This document shows, one piece after another, positions 16,247 to 24,560 of a DNA stretch of 35,690 nt. Positions within the stretch are counted from its first letter, which is position 1; the number at the start of each line of letters is the position of its first letter. The DNA comes from Kiritimatiellales bacterium (GTDB taxonomy: Bacteria > Verrucomicrobiota > Kiritimatiellia > Kiritimatiellales > Pontiellaceae), in NCBI GenBank assembly GCA_030595785.1, contig JAUVCG010000004.1:1-35690 (forward strand), read 5' to 3'. The notes beneath the pieces were generated by a model that saw only the letters and a program-made list of their open reading frames with translations, was not told where the DNA came from and made no database searches. The position numbers and the translations under genes were made by a program.

Positions 16247-18685
16247 ATGATAAACTTGAAGAAAAATCCGTCATTTCAGAAGGATCGCCCACCGCAGGTG
16301 GTTCGTGCGGGGTTGTTCGCCTTGTTTCTCCTGCTGGCGACGTCCATCGCGAATACCGTCTGCGCCCAGACAAATCTTCCGTCCTTTAGCGAGGTCGAGG
16401 AGGTCGTGCGGCGGGCGAACGATTATTGGATAGCCAACCACGCGCTTGGAAATGCCGGATGGGCCAACAGCACCTACTACACCGGCAACCAAAGGGCCTT
16501 CCGGATAACGGGTGAAACGGCCTACCTCGACCGCGCCCTGGACTGGGCCAACGCCAACCAATGGCTGGCCGGACCGGAATCTGGCGGTTCCGCCGCCGCC
16601 GATTCACAACTGTGCGGCCAGACCTATGTGGATCTCTACCGCCTGGATCCGCAGCCGATCCGCATGGCCGACATCGATTCGGCAATCCAAGCCTTGGTGA
16701 ACAATCCCGCCGCCGACAACGACTGGTGGTGGATCGACGCCTTCTACATGGCGGGGCCAACCTTTGTTAAACTGGGGAACGAGGCCGACGACCCGGATTA
16801 TTTCGAGCAGATGCTGACCATGTACGACTACATGAAAACCACGCGGGGACTCTACGATGCAACCTCGGGGCTTTGGTGGCGCGACAGCCGGTTTATCGAT
16901 ACCGAGGTTTTCTGGGCTCGCGGCAACGGCTGGGTGCTTGGCGGCCTGACCCGCATCCTTGATGAACTTCCCGCCGACGCCCCGCAGCGGCCGGAAATGG
17001 TGGAGATGTTCCAGACCCTGTGCGCCGCACTCAAGCCGCTACAGGGAGCCGATGGAATGTGGCGCTCCGACCTGCTGAGCCCCGGCGACTATCCCAACCC
17101 GGAAACCAGCGGAACCGGGCTTTTCACCTACTCCATGGCCTGGGGGGTGCGCAACGGCCTCCTGGATCCGGGCGAATATACAAATACCATCGCCAAGGCC
17201 TGGCTCGGCCTGACCACCCTGGCGCTGAAGCCCAGCGGTTTGGTGGGATACGTCCAAGCTCGGGATTATCGGCCTAATCCCGCAGATGAAAACGAGACGC
17301 ACGACTTCGGCGTGGGCGCGTTCCTGCTGGCCTGCACGGAAATCGGCCTGCTCGCTGCGGATAGCCCTTCGGCGAGCGCGTGGGCCGGGCCGAACGAATC
17401 CGTGCTGGATTTGGATGGCAGCGGACAGGAGCTCGTCACACTGGATGCGACAGCCACCGAGGTCTACCGGGAAACGGTGAACAACTACACATGGTGGATC
17501 GACGGCAGTCCGATCGCCACGGGTATCACGGCCCAGGTATCGCTGCCGCTGGGAACAAACAGCATTGCCTTGAAGGTGTCGCACAGCGATGGACAAATCT
17601 ATACCAACTCGGTCGTAAAGACGGTGATTGCGATCATCCCGGACGCGGGGCCAGACCAGGTGGTCTGGGACAACGATGGAGACGACACCGCAAGCGTCAC
17701 GCTCGATGCCTCCGGCACGGTGGGGACGGTTTCATCGTTCGACTGGTGGATGGGCAGCATCTGGCTGGCCTCCGGCAGCAATACCCAGGTGGTGCTGCCG
17801 TTGGGCCGGCATGTGATCACCCTGAAGGTATTGGGCATCGGTGGGATGGAGTCCAGCGACGAAGTGGTAAAGCACGTAACCCCGGTGGTCATCGCCACCG
17901 CGAGCACGTATCAGGACGGCAATCCGCCGGAGCACACCGTGGACGACGATCTAGGCACCCGCTGGTCGGCAGATGGCGACGGGCAATGGATCAGCTTCGA
18001 CATGGGAAGCACCAACGCGGTGTCGGCCCTCCACTGCGCCTTCTATCTGGGCAACGCCCGCCAAACGTTTTTCACCGTGCAAACCAGCTTGGACGGCTCG
18101 GTTTGGGCAACCGTCGGTGACTACACCAGCAGCGGGACGACCCTCGATCGCGAACGGTTTTCCTTCCCCTCCCCAATGGACACCCGCCACGTCCGGATCA
18201 TCGGTCACGGCAACTCGTCGAGCAGCTGGAACAGCTACACGGAGGTCACCATCGAAGCCCAATCTTCCATGGAGGATGCCGATGCGGACACCCTCCCGGA
18301 CCGGTGGGAGATGACCCGGTTCGGAAACCTGTCCGGAAATGCCGGCACGCTCTCGGACACCGACCTGCTGCCCGATGGCGACGAGTACATCGCCGGCACC
18401 GACCCCAGCGATGAGCTGGATGTACCCGAATTATCAATGGATCTGGCGAATGAGGGCACGCTCGAACTGACTTTCGCAACCCGTGCCGCCCTCGGTCCGG
18501 GCTACACCGGGCTAGAACGCAAGTATGCCGTGGAGCAAACCACCAATCTGCTGTCCAACTCCTGGGTCAACGTGACCGGCTGGGGCGACACCCTCGGCGA
18601 CAATCTGCTGAAGACGGTGAAACTCGTTCCTACGAACCCCACCACCCTCTACCGTCTGAGCATCTGGCTCCAGCCCATGCCATAG
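16247..18685 (+). CDS. Secreted multidomain GH88/GH105 unsaturated uronyl hydrolase with F5/8C-like domain
   Basis: The 812-aa protein has an N-terminal signal (hydrophobic AGLFALFLLLATSIANTVCA). Residues about 40-385 form an (alpha/alpha)6 barrel: NDYWIANHALGNAGWANSTY, then NDWWWIDAFYMAGP with Asp164 as likely general acid (equivalent to Asp143 of YteR), and FWARGNGWVLGGLTRIL. These are hallmarks of GH88/GH105. Two Ig/PKD-like domains (about 390-545), an F5/8 type C (CBM32-like) domain (about 550-675; DDDLGTRWSADGDGQWISFD), a TSP3-like segment (DADADTLPDRWE, 677 on) and a terminal module ending LYRLSIW follow. It would remove unsaturated uronate from lyase-made oligosaccharides while bound to glycan. 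This is much larger than the usual 350-400 aa of the family. GGAGTGGAATT precedes the ATG. Confidence 0.9.
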   Translation: MINLKKNPSFQKDRPPQVVRAGLFALFLLLATSIANTVCAQTNLPSFSEVEEVVRRANDYWIANHALGNAGWANSTYYTGNQRAFRITGETAYLDRALDWANANQWLAGPESGGSAAADSQLCGQTYVDLYRLDPQPIRMADIDSAIQALVNNPAADNDWWWIDAFYMAGPTFVKLGNEADDPDYFEQMLTMYDYMKTTRGLYDATSGLWWRDSRFIDTEVFWARGNGWVLGGLTRILDELPADAPQRPEMVEMFQTLCAALKPLQGADGMWRSDLLSPGDYPNPETSGTGLFTYSMAWGVRNGLLDPGEYTNTIAKAWLGLTTLALKPSGLVGYVQARDYRPNPADENETHDFGVGAFLLACTEIGLLAADSPSASAWAGPNESVLDLDGSGQELVTLDATATEVYRETVNNYTWWIDGSPIATGITAQVSLPLGTNSIALKVSHSDGQIYTNSVVKTVIAIIPDAGPDQVVWDNDGDDTASVTLDASGTVGTVSSFDWWMGSIWLASGSNTQVVLPLGRHVITLKVLGIGGMESSDEVVKHVTPVVIATASTYQDGNPPEHTVDDDLGTRWSADGDGQWISFDMGSTNAVSALHCAFYLGNARQTFFTVQTSLDGSVWATVGDYTSSGTTLDRERFSFPSPMDTRHVRIIGHGNSSSSWNSYTEVTIEAQSSMEDADADTLPDRWEMTRFGNLSGNAGTLSDTDLLPDGDEYIAGTDPSDELDVPELSMDLANEGTLELTFATRAALGPGYTGLERKYAVEQTTNLLSNSWVNVTGWGDTLGDNLLKTVKLVPTNPTTLYRLSIWLQPMP

Positions 18686-19085
18686 TTGCTTTGGATCCAT
18701 AGGCGGATGGTTGTGGCTTTGGCGCGCTGAACCTATCTGAAGATGCTTTCACAAAGAGGTTCTTCGTAATTTTCACTAATCAACACTAATTTTATTGGAG
18801 AACCAAAGGTAGATTAGTGTGAATTAGTGTTTAGTGAAGGGCTGCAAAAAGTCGCTGGAAGCGGGCTTGTCCCCCGGCAGCATTTCCATTTGGCTATTTC
18901 AGGAGGTGGAAAAAGTGTTTGGGGAAACCAAAACCGGGGAACGGCAGCGCGGGAAGTCCGCTGCATCCGGTTTTACTGCCCGGATGCAGGAGCAGTTTGC
19001 CGCCATCGACCAACCCATGAAAAAGGTTGCCTAGCAAGCGTTAGATTTACCTTCACTTATTCACAAGTGAAGGTATGTTTACCGC
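18686..19085. other. 400-bp space with an inverted repeat, a weak small ORF and the AbiE operator
   Basis: Imperfect arms CACTAATCAACACTAATT (18774-18791) and AATTAGTGTTTAGTG (18822-18836) form an inverted repeat. A short open frame with a GTG start (18834-19034, 66 aa, containing GSISIWLFQEVEKVFGE) is not recognisable. It could be a gene fragment left by the accessory element. The AbiE operator is at 19049-19074. Confidence 0.5.
19049..19074. promoter_or_regulatory. Perfect inverted-repeat operator of the AbiE toxin-antitoxin operon
   Basis: ACCTTCACTT (19049-19058) and AAGTGAAGGT (19065-19074) are perfect 10-bp arms around ATTCAC. The repeat ends 11 nt before the abiEi ATG, and its right arm contains the likely ribosome site GAAGGT. 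AbiEi antitoxins are known to repress their own operon by binding inverted repeats, so this is the expected site. Confidence 0.8.
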
Positions 19086-19685
19086 ATGACAGAAGCAGAT
19101 AAAAAAGTGATAGCGACAATCGTAAAGCACGGGGGGCTGGCCAGAACCCGCGACATACTCGCAAACGGAGTACATTCCGACACGCTTTACAGAATGCGAG
19201 ATGAAGGCAGTATTCTGTGCATCACACGCGGACTGTACCAGCTGCCCGGTGCCCAGCTAGACGACCCCGATCTTGAGACGGTACTTAAAAAAGCGCCTCA
19301 CGGGGTTGTCTGCCTTATATCCGCCCTATCACTGCACAACATTACAACGGAGATTCCACACGTAGTCAGCATTGCCCTGCAACGTGGAGCCGAAAAGCCG
19401 CGTATCGACTATCCCCCGGTTCAGTTTTTCTGGATGTCGGGGAATGCCTACAGCGAAGGCGTGGAAACCCATACGAAAGGCACAGCCTCCATCCCGGTCT
19501 ATTGCGTGGAAAAAACGCTGGCCGATTGCTTCAAGTATCGCAACAAGATCGGAATGGATGTTGCGCTTGAAGCCCTCAAGCTCTACCGGGAACGCTACCG
19601 CTTCAACGGAAACAAGCTTTCGCACTATGCGCGGGTCTGCCGGGTTTTCAACATCATGCGTCCCTATCTGGAGGCTTCGCTATGA
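19086..19685 (+). CDS. abiEi: AbiEi-family antitoxin (type IV toxin-antitoxin)
   Basis: This is a 199-aa protein. The N-terminus is a winged helix of AbiEi type (ADKKVIATIVKHGGLARTRD, then HSDTLYRMRDEGSILCITRG with LYQLPG). The C-terminal antitoxin domain includes SALSLHNITTEIPHVVSIAL and YCVEKTLADCFKYRNKIGMD. AbiEi neutralises the AbiEii nucleotidyltransferase without forming a stable complex (type IV) and represses the operon. It overlaps the toxin gene by four bases (ATGA at 19682). The system gives phage abortive infection and stabilises mobile regions. Confidence 0.92.
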   Translation: MTEADKKVIATIVKHGGLARTRDILANGVHSDTLYRMRDEGSILCITRGLYQLPGAQLDDPDLETVLKKAPHGVVCLISALSLHNITTEIPHVVSIALQRGAEKPRIDYPPVQFFWMSGNAYSEGVETHTKGTASIPVYCVEKTLADCFKYRNKIGMDVALEALKLYRERYRFNGNKLSHYARVCRVFNIMRPYLEASL

Positions 19686-20593
19686 GTACCACTCCCCGAA
19701 ACATGGCCGCATCGGTCAAGGCACGGCTGCAAAATACAGCCCGCGAATCAGGCAAGGCTTTTGCGGAACTGCTCCAGCTCTATGTCATGGAACGATTCCT
19801 CTATCGCCTGTCTCAATCTGACTATGCCGACAAGTTCGTGCTCAAAGGCGCGCTGTTATTTGCTGCGTGGGAATCCGACTACCAACGGCGCACCACACTT
19901 GATATTGACCTGCTCGGATTCACCGACAACTCGCTGGAAGCTTTGGAAACGATTATCGGGGAGCTATGCGCAATTAACGTAGAGGATGATGGAATCCAGT
20001 TTGATCCCGAAAGCATACGACTCCAGCGGATCACGGAGGATGCCGACTATGAAGGGGTTCGTATCAAGTTTTTCGCCCGGCTCGAAAATAGCCGAGTACC
20101 CATGCAAATAGATATTGGATTCGGAGATGCTCTTGTCCCCGATGCCGTATCCGCATCCCTGCCATCCATCCTTGATTTCCCCGCCCCGAATCTTCGTTGC
20201 TATCACCATCTCACCGTCGTTTCCGAAAAATTCGAGGCCATGATAAAGCTTGGAAACCTCAATAGCCGGATGAAGGATTTCTACGATATATGGAATATTA
20301 TCCAGCACGAGGAAATAGACGGGAAACAACTGCAAGCCGCTTGCACCGCGACTTTCCAACATCGGGAAACACCATTGAACCTTGATGCCGACTTTTTCAG
20401 CAACGCGTTTTCCGAATCCCCGGAAAAGGAAATGCAATGGACGGCTTTTCTGCGGAAACAGAAACTAATGGAAACCGCTCCTTCCCGTTTCCAAGACGTT
20501 GTTTCCCAATTGCAGGCGTTCTTTCTACCGCTTGTCGAATCCCAGCTTGCGGAACAGGAACTTTCCATGCACTGGAAACAGGGATGGAAATAG
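19682..20593 (+). CDS. abiEii: AbiEii-family nucleotidyltransferase toxin
   Basis: The protein has 303 aa. The DUF1814/AbiEii nucleotidyltransferase motif is present: KGALLF (55-60) followed by TTLDIDLLGF with Asp74 and Asp76 as metal ligands. Further conserved parts are GVRIKFFARL, MQIDIGFGD, EKFEAMIKLGNLNSRMKDFYDIW. Toxins of this family transfer nucleotides, in related MenT toxins to tRNA acceptor ends, and stop growth. The 3' third of the gene is unusually rich in GGAAA/TTTCC, a composition that runs on past the stop codon. All visible catalytic motifs are intact, so the pair is likely active. Confidence 0.92.
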   Translation: MSTTPRNMAASVKARLQNTARESGKAFAELLQLYVMERFLYRLSQSDYADKFVLKGALLFAAWESDYQRRTTLDIDLLGFTDNSLEALETIIGELCAINVEDDGIQFDPESIRLQRITEDADYEGVRIKFFARLENSRVPMQIDIGFGDALVPDAVSASLPSILDFPAPNLRCYHHLTVVSEKFEAMIKLGNLNSRMKDFYDIWNIIQHEEIDGKQLQAACTATFQHRETPLNLDADFFSNAFSESPEKEMQWTAFLRKQKLMETAPSRFQDVVSQLQAFFLPLVESQLAEQELSMHWKQGWK

Positions 20594-20750
20594 TTACCCG
20601 ATAAGTTGCAGGGAAAGGAAAGGCGCGGAAACAAGTCGGAAATCGTGTTTTCCAACACTTTCCACTTTCTGACGGGGCGGGTTTGGGCTGCTTGGGACAA
20701 TGGGAAAAAGAAATACACTTTCCGGACGGAAAGGGAAACTCACCAGAAAT
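20401..20750. other. GGAAA/TTTCC-rich tract covering the abiEii 3' end and downstream DNA
   Basis: By hand I count 20 occurrences of GGAAA or TTTCC in these 350 bp, where fewer than one would be expected in random sequence. The density drops abruptly at about 20750. The tract crosses the abiEii stop at 20593, so coding constraint alone does not explain it. Confidence 0.6.
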
Positions 20751-20891
20751 ATCAAGCTCATCACCGATTCGTAATAGTGCAGCAAGCACGTTCGTTTTAA
20801 TTGTAGTCGATTCTCCTCGATGGTCTTTGTCTTTTATCTCAGCAAGGGTTTCTTTTGTAACCTTAGCCCATTGCTTCAAGATCACATCTGT
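20751..20891 (-). pseudogene. Fragment of an HD-domain-like gene at the edge of the AbiE module
   Basis: On the minus strand the frame reads VILKQWAKVTKETLAEIKDK and then TNVLAALLRIGDELDIS. The last part resembles helices of HD-domain or associated ATPase proteins (pattern LAALLRxADxLDI). A stop codon precedes it, and the similarity ends at about 20751, exactly where the GGAAA-rich tract begins. The piece is about 45 aa and cannot be functional alone. Confidence 0.35.
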
Positions 20892-21110
20892 CTAAGATGC
20901 TTATACGGATGCAAATCTTCTGCCGAAAGTGGCCTCGATCCACAGCCTCCCGAATCTGGGTTATGTCCCACGTGCTGCCCCCACAAATGGGACAAAATGG
21001 GACAAAGCCAGTCCCGCCTTGTCCCAAACTCAAGAGGGCGCGACCCCACTTTCGAGTAATAATAAGGGGGTAATGGGGATCTTCAGTCCTAATATGACCC
21101 AAGGAGGGAA
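20892..21110. other. Intergenic DNA between the gene fragment and tRNA-Leu
   Basis: No gene is visible. Around 20986-21030 the words GGGACAAAATGGGACAAAG and TCCCGCCTTGTCCCA form short direct and inverted repeats. The rest looks like degraded accessory DNA. Confidence 0.4.
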
Positions 21111-21195
21111 TGGTGCCGGAGGTGGGACTCGAACCCACACAGATTTCTCCGCGGGATTTTGAATCCCGTGCGTCTACCGATTTCGCCACTCCGGC
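21111..21195 (-). tRNA. tRNA-Leu (anticodon CAA)
   Basis: The reverse complement folds as a class II tRNA: acceptor GCCGGAG/CTCCGGC with discriminator A and encoded CCA (21111-21113), an anticodon arm CGGGA-TTCAAAA-TCCCG with anticodon CAA at 21159-21161, a long variable arm, and T arm GTGGG-TTCGAGT-CCCAC. It decodes UUG. Its 3' end points to the AbiE patch, the usual side for integrated elements, but I found no copy of the tRNA 3' end that could be the other attachment site within the window. Confidence 0.97.
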
Positions 21196-21420
21196 ATGGG
21201 GTGTGAAAGACGAGGAAGATACCAAACCTTCCCTGTTTGGCAACTGCTTTTCCGAATCAGATTAACGGGAAGAAGCATCAACCACGGAGGATAAGGAGCG
21301 CGCGGAAACTGATCAATGGCTATATTATTTCACCACAACCGGCCTTCGCTAAAAGCTACGGTGGTCGAGGGGGACACGGCGGTTTCTGCGTCTTCGTGTG
21401 AGAATCCAACACAGGCGTAT

Positions 21421-22065
21421 TCAGCCGGCGGCGGGGAAGATGTCGAGTAGCTGGGCTGGATCGTTGACGAGGTAGTCGGGGTTTGCACAGGCCAGGGTTT
21501 CGGCGGTGTTGAGGCCCCATGAGACGGCGACGGTCCGGGCTCCGACATGGCGGGCGCTTTCGATGTCGATGGTGGTGTCGCCGACATAATAGAGATTTTT
21601 GGGGTCGAGCCCCCTGTTGCGGATATATTTTTCCACGCGGCGCTTCTTGCTCAATACGGCATGCGTGGCTTCCACCTCATCGAACCAGTCGATGCTGTGG
21701 CGCGCCAAAAACCTCAACACGTTTTTCCTGCGGTTGGAGGTGAGGATATCCATGATGTAGCGACCGCTTTCATGGATCTGGGTCAAAACCTCTGCCAGCC
21801 CCGCCGGCGGATGGATTTCGTCCATGTCGTGATGCATCAGGCGGCGGGCATGGATGGCAATCAGCGGCACCTTCCATCGGGAAATCCCGACATGGTCCAT
21901 AAACTCGTGTATGCTGAGGTGCCGGACCGCCTCGATCTCCTCCTCCGGCAGGTGGCGATAGCCGTAGGTACCGGAAAGCCGGTTGAAGATGGTGTGGATA
22001 AGCATCATGGTATCCGCCAGCGTGCCGTCGAAATCGAATAGAATGGTCGTTGTCTTCTCACTCAT
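21421..22065 (-). CDS. HAD-superfamily hydrolase, phosphoglycolate phosphatase-like
   Basis: This is a 214-aa cytoplasmic phosphatase. Motif I is DFDGTLADT (residues 11-19, nucleophile Asp11), motif II Ser/Thr lies in DILTSNRRKN, motif III is a Lys in LSKKRRVEKYI, and motif IV is YVGDTTIDIESAR. A helical cap of type C1 lies between motifs I and II. The family includes phosphoglycolate phosphatase (gph) and pyrophosphatase PpaX; the substrate cannot be fixed from sequence. It is divergent from the cytochrome gene with a 98-bp gap between their start codons. It ends 226 bp from tRNA-Leu in a space containing short CCACGGAGG-type repeat words. Confidence 0.92.
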   Translation of the reverse strand: MSEKTTTILFDFDGTLADTMMLIHTIFNRLSGTYGYRHLPEEEIEAVRHLSIHEFMDHVGISRWKVPLIAIHARRLMHHDMDEIHPPAGLAEVLTQIHESGRYIMDILTSNRRKNVLRFLARHSIDWFDEVEATHAVLSKKRRVEKYIRNRGLDPKNLYYVGDTTIDIESARHVGARTVAVSWGLNTAETLACANPDYLVNDPAQLLDIFPAAG

Positions 22066-22163
22066 GGAACAGGTGACTGTACGACCTGAAGGATGGGCAA
22101 ACCAGCAGAAACGGGCCGGATTTTATTCGCCTTCAATGTGGTTTTACTGTTCAATCCCCGCCT

Positions 22164-24560
22164 ATGAGAAACATTGTATATATAACCGCTTTTGCCTCAC
22201 TTCTGCTTGGTGCACTCCCCTGTCATGCCCTCGATTTTACCGATCAGGGCGAATATCTGGGATCGTCCGACTGCCTGGCCTGCCATGAGCGCTTCTACGA
22301 ACTGTGGAGTAACTCGCACCACGGCAAGGCGATGGAGGCGTTCAGTGTATCGCTTGCTAAAACCCTCGAACCGATGAAGGAACCTCTCCAAATCGGCGAT
22401 GAAAAGTTTTTTGTCGAATTCGACGAAGGCGGCGGCATTCTCAAAGGGATCTCGGCATGCGGCGAGGAGAAAACATGGCGTCTGCGCCTCTCATTCGGCG
22501 GGCGCAACGTGCGCTATTTTCTGATTCCCATGGACAAGGGGAAACTGCAGGTGGCCCCCCTTGCCTACTATGTCCATCAGCGCGAATGGTACGACGCCAC
22601 TGGCAGCATGGTCCGCGACTTTCAGGACGAAGGCCCGCAGGACGAGGCATTGCACTGGACCGACAGGCAATTGACCTTCAACACCTCCTGCCACGACTGC
22701 CACGTCAGCCAGCTCGAAAAAAACTATAACCCCGAAGACGACAGCTACACGACTACCTGGAAAGAGGCTGGCATCAATTGCGAAACCTGCCATGGTCCCG
22801 CCGAGGCACACGTTAAGGCCGCTGAGGAGGCCTTAGCCAAGGGGGAGGAGCTGAAATCGGATGATTTGAAACTGCTCCGCTTCCATGAGGACCTCGACAT
22901 GGCGCAGCGCGACGCCACCTGCGGGCCCTGCCACGCAAAGGGCGTGATGCTCACGAGTGACTTCACCCCCGGCGAACTCTTTTTCAACCACTATGACCTT
23001 ACCTCATACGAAGACCGTGATTTCTGGCCCGACGGCCGTGACCTCGGCGAAAACTATACCCAGACCGGATGGATGGCCAATCCCTGCGCCAACTCCGGCC
23101 AGCTTGAGTGCATCCACTGCCACACATCGAGCGGCCGCTTCCGTTTCGCCGATGAGCCCAACAAGGCCTGCCTGCCCTGCCACCAGAAACGCGTAGACAA
23201 TATCCTTACGCACTCGCACCATGCCGCAAGCAACAATGTTGCCTGCATTGACTGCCACATGCCCACCACCGCCCAGGCCTTTATGTCACGGTCGGACCAC
23301 ACCTTCCGCCCACCCTCCCCGTCCGCCACACTCGAGTTTGGATCGCCCAACGCGTGTAACCTCTGCCATCACGACAAAGATGCCATCATGGGCGACTACA
23401 AAGGCCACCAGAAAGAGAACGTGGAATGGGCGGACAAACATGTGAAGGAATGGTTCGGCAAGGATTCCGGCATCACCATCATCGAACAGGGACGTATCGT
23501 GAAGGCCTGCCGCCAGAACGACTGGGACAAGCTACCCGAAATCCTGGCCTACCTCGACGATCCGAATTGCGATCCCGCTGCCGCCGTCGCCATCCTCCGC
23601 CTGCTTATCAACTGCCCCTACCCCGAAAAATGGCCCGCTATTCGCAAACAACTTGAAAACAAACATGAGTGGGTGCGGGCAACAGCGGCTTCCTCCCTTC
23701 AGTATGACAACACTCCGGAAGCCACCAAAGCGTTACTCAAAGCCGCTGCGGACAAATTCCGCACCGTGCGCATCCGAGCGGCCGGATCCCTGCTCACACG
23801 CAATCTGACCGGTTACTCCGAAGAGGAGCAAAAGGCGTACGAACAAGCCCATGCAGAATACTGGAACTCGCTCATCATCGGGCCTGACCGTTGGTCGACT
23901 CACTACAATCAGGGCGTCTATTACGACCGCATCGGCGAAGCGGAGAAGTCGCTGGCGGCGTACGAGAAGTCGCTAACGCTGCGCGACGATGTGATTCAGC
24001 CCATGATCAATGCCTCGATGGTGTATGCACGCTCCGGCGATAGCACCAACGCCTATGCGTTGCTGCAGAAGGCGTTCAAGATCGAACCCGAAAACCCGAT
24101 GGTTAATTTCAATCTGGCCTTGATGGAGGCCGAGTTCAAGAACCTGGAGGCCGCCGAAAAGCACCTCCGCACCACTCTCGAATTTGATCCTCAGATGGCA
24201 CAAGCCGCCTACAACCTGGGTGTGCTGCTCCTCCAGAAAGACAACAACGAGGGTTTCCAGTGGTTGCACACCGCGGCAAGGCTTGTTCCTGAAAACTGGA
24301 ACTACCTCTCGGCATACATCTATTTTCTCAGTCAGGCCAACCGGACGGCAGAGATTGAAGCCGCACTCAAGGAAGCCGTTGCGAGCGGGCGTGCCGCACC
24401 CGAGGCCTACTTCGCCCTCATCGCCAACTACCAGCGCGAAAGCCGCATTGCCGAGGCCATCGAAATCTGCAAAAAAGCCAAGCTCAACAAAAACCTGCCC
24501 ATGGACGCCAAGCGCCATGCCGCCCAAATGGAGCAACGTTTGCGCGACGGAGGTATGTAA
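22164..24560 (+). CDS. Octahaem c-type cytochrome fused to HEAT-like and TPR repeats
   Basis: The 798-aa exported protein has a signal peptide (MRNIVYITAFASLLLGALPCHA). It contains eight CXXCH haem sites between residues 37 and 402: CLACH, CHDCH, CETCH, CGPCH, CIHCH, CLPCH, CIDCH, CNLCH. The spacing and the words NCETCHGPAEAH and CIDCHMP resemble multihaem cytochromes of the c554/NrfA-like class. After the haem part come HEAT-like helices (about 440-545; ATAASSLQYDNTPEATKALL, RIRAAGSLL) and then TPR units (about 570-790; YNQGVYYDRIGEAEKSLAAY). Such proteins occur in PVC and other anaerobes. The repeats suggest assembly with other periplasmic proteins. No Lys-type haem site (CXXCK) is seen, so nitrite reduction is not indicated. 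Confidence 0.92.
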   Translation: MRNIVYITAFASLLLGALPCHALDFTDQGEYLGSSDCLACHERFYELWSNSHHGKAMEAFSVSLAKTLEPMKEPLQIGDEKFFVEFDEGGGILKGISACGEEKTWRLRLSFGGRNVRYFLIPMDKGKLQVAPLAYYVHQREWYDATGSMVRDFQDEGPQDEALHWTDRQLTFNTSCHDCHVSQLEKNYNPEDDSYTTTWKEAGINCETCHGPAEAHVKAAEEALAKGEELKSDDLKLLRFHEDLDMAQRDATCGPCHAKGVMLTSDFTPGELFFNHYDLTSYEDRDFWPDGRDLGENYTQTGWMANPCANSGQLECIHCHTSSGRFRFADEPNKACLPCHQKRVDNILTHSHHAASNNVACIDCHMPTTAQAFMSRSDHTFRPPSPSATLEFGSPNACNLCHHDKDAIMGDYKGHQKENVEWADKHVKEWFGKDSGITIIEQGRIVKACRQNDWDKLPEILAYLDDPNCDPAAAVAILRLLINCPYPEKWPAIRKQLENKHEWVRATAASSLQYDNTPEATKALLKAAADKFRTVRIRAAGSLLTRNLTGYSEEEQKAYEQAHAEYWNSLIIGPDRWSTHYNQGVYYDRIGEAEKSLAAYEKSLTLRDDVIQPMINASMVYARSGDSTNAYALLQKAFKIEPENPMVNFNLALMEAEFKNLEAAEKHLRTTLEFDPQMAQAAYNLGVLLLQKDNNEGFQWLHTAARLVPENWNYLSAYIYFLSQANRTAEIEAALKEAVASGRAAPEAYFALIANYQRESRIAEAIEICKKAKLNKNLPMDAKRHAAQMEQRLRDGGM

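Noticed and set aside
20863-21243. 126-aa minus-strand frame covering the tRNA
   Set aside because: The middle (VAKSVDARDSKSR...GSSPTSGT) is a translated tRNA gene, a known false ORF.
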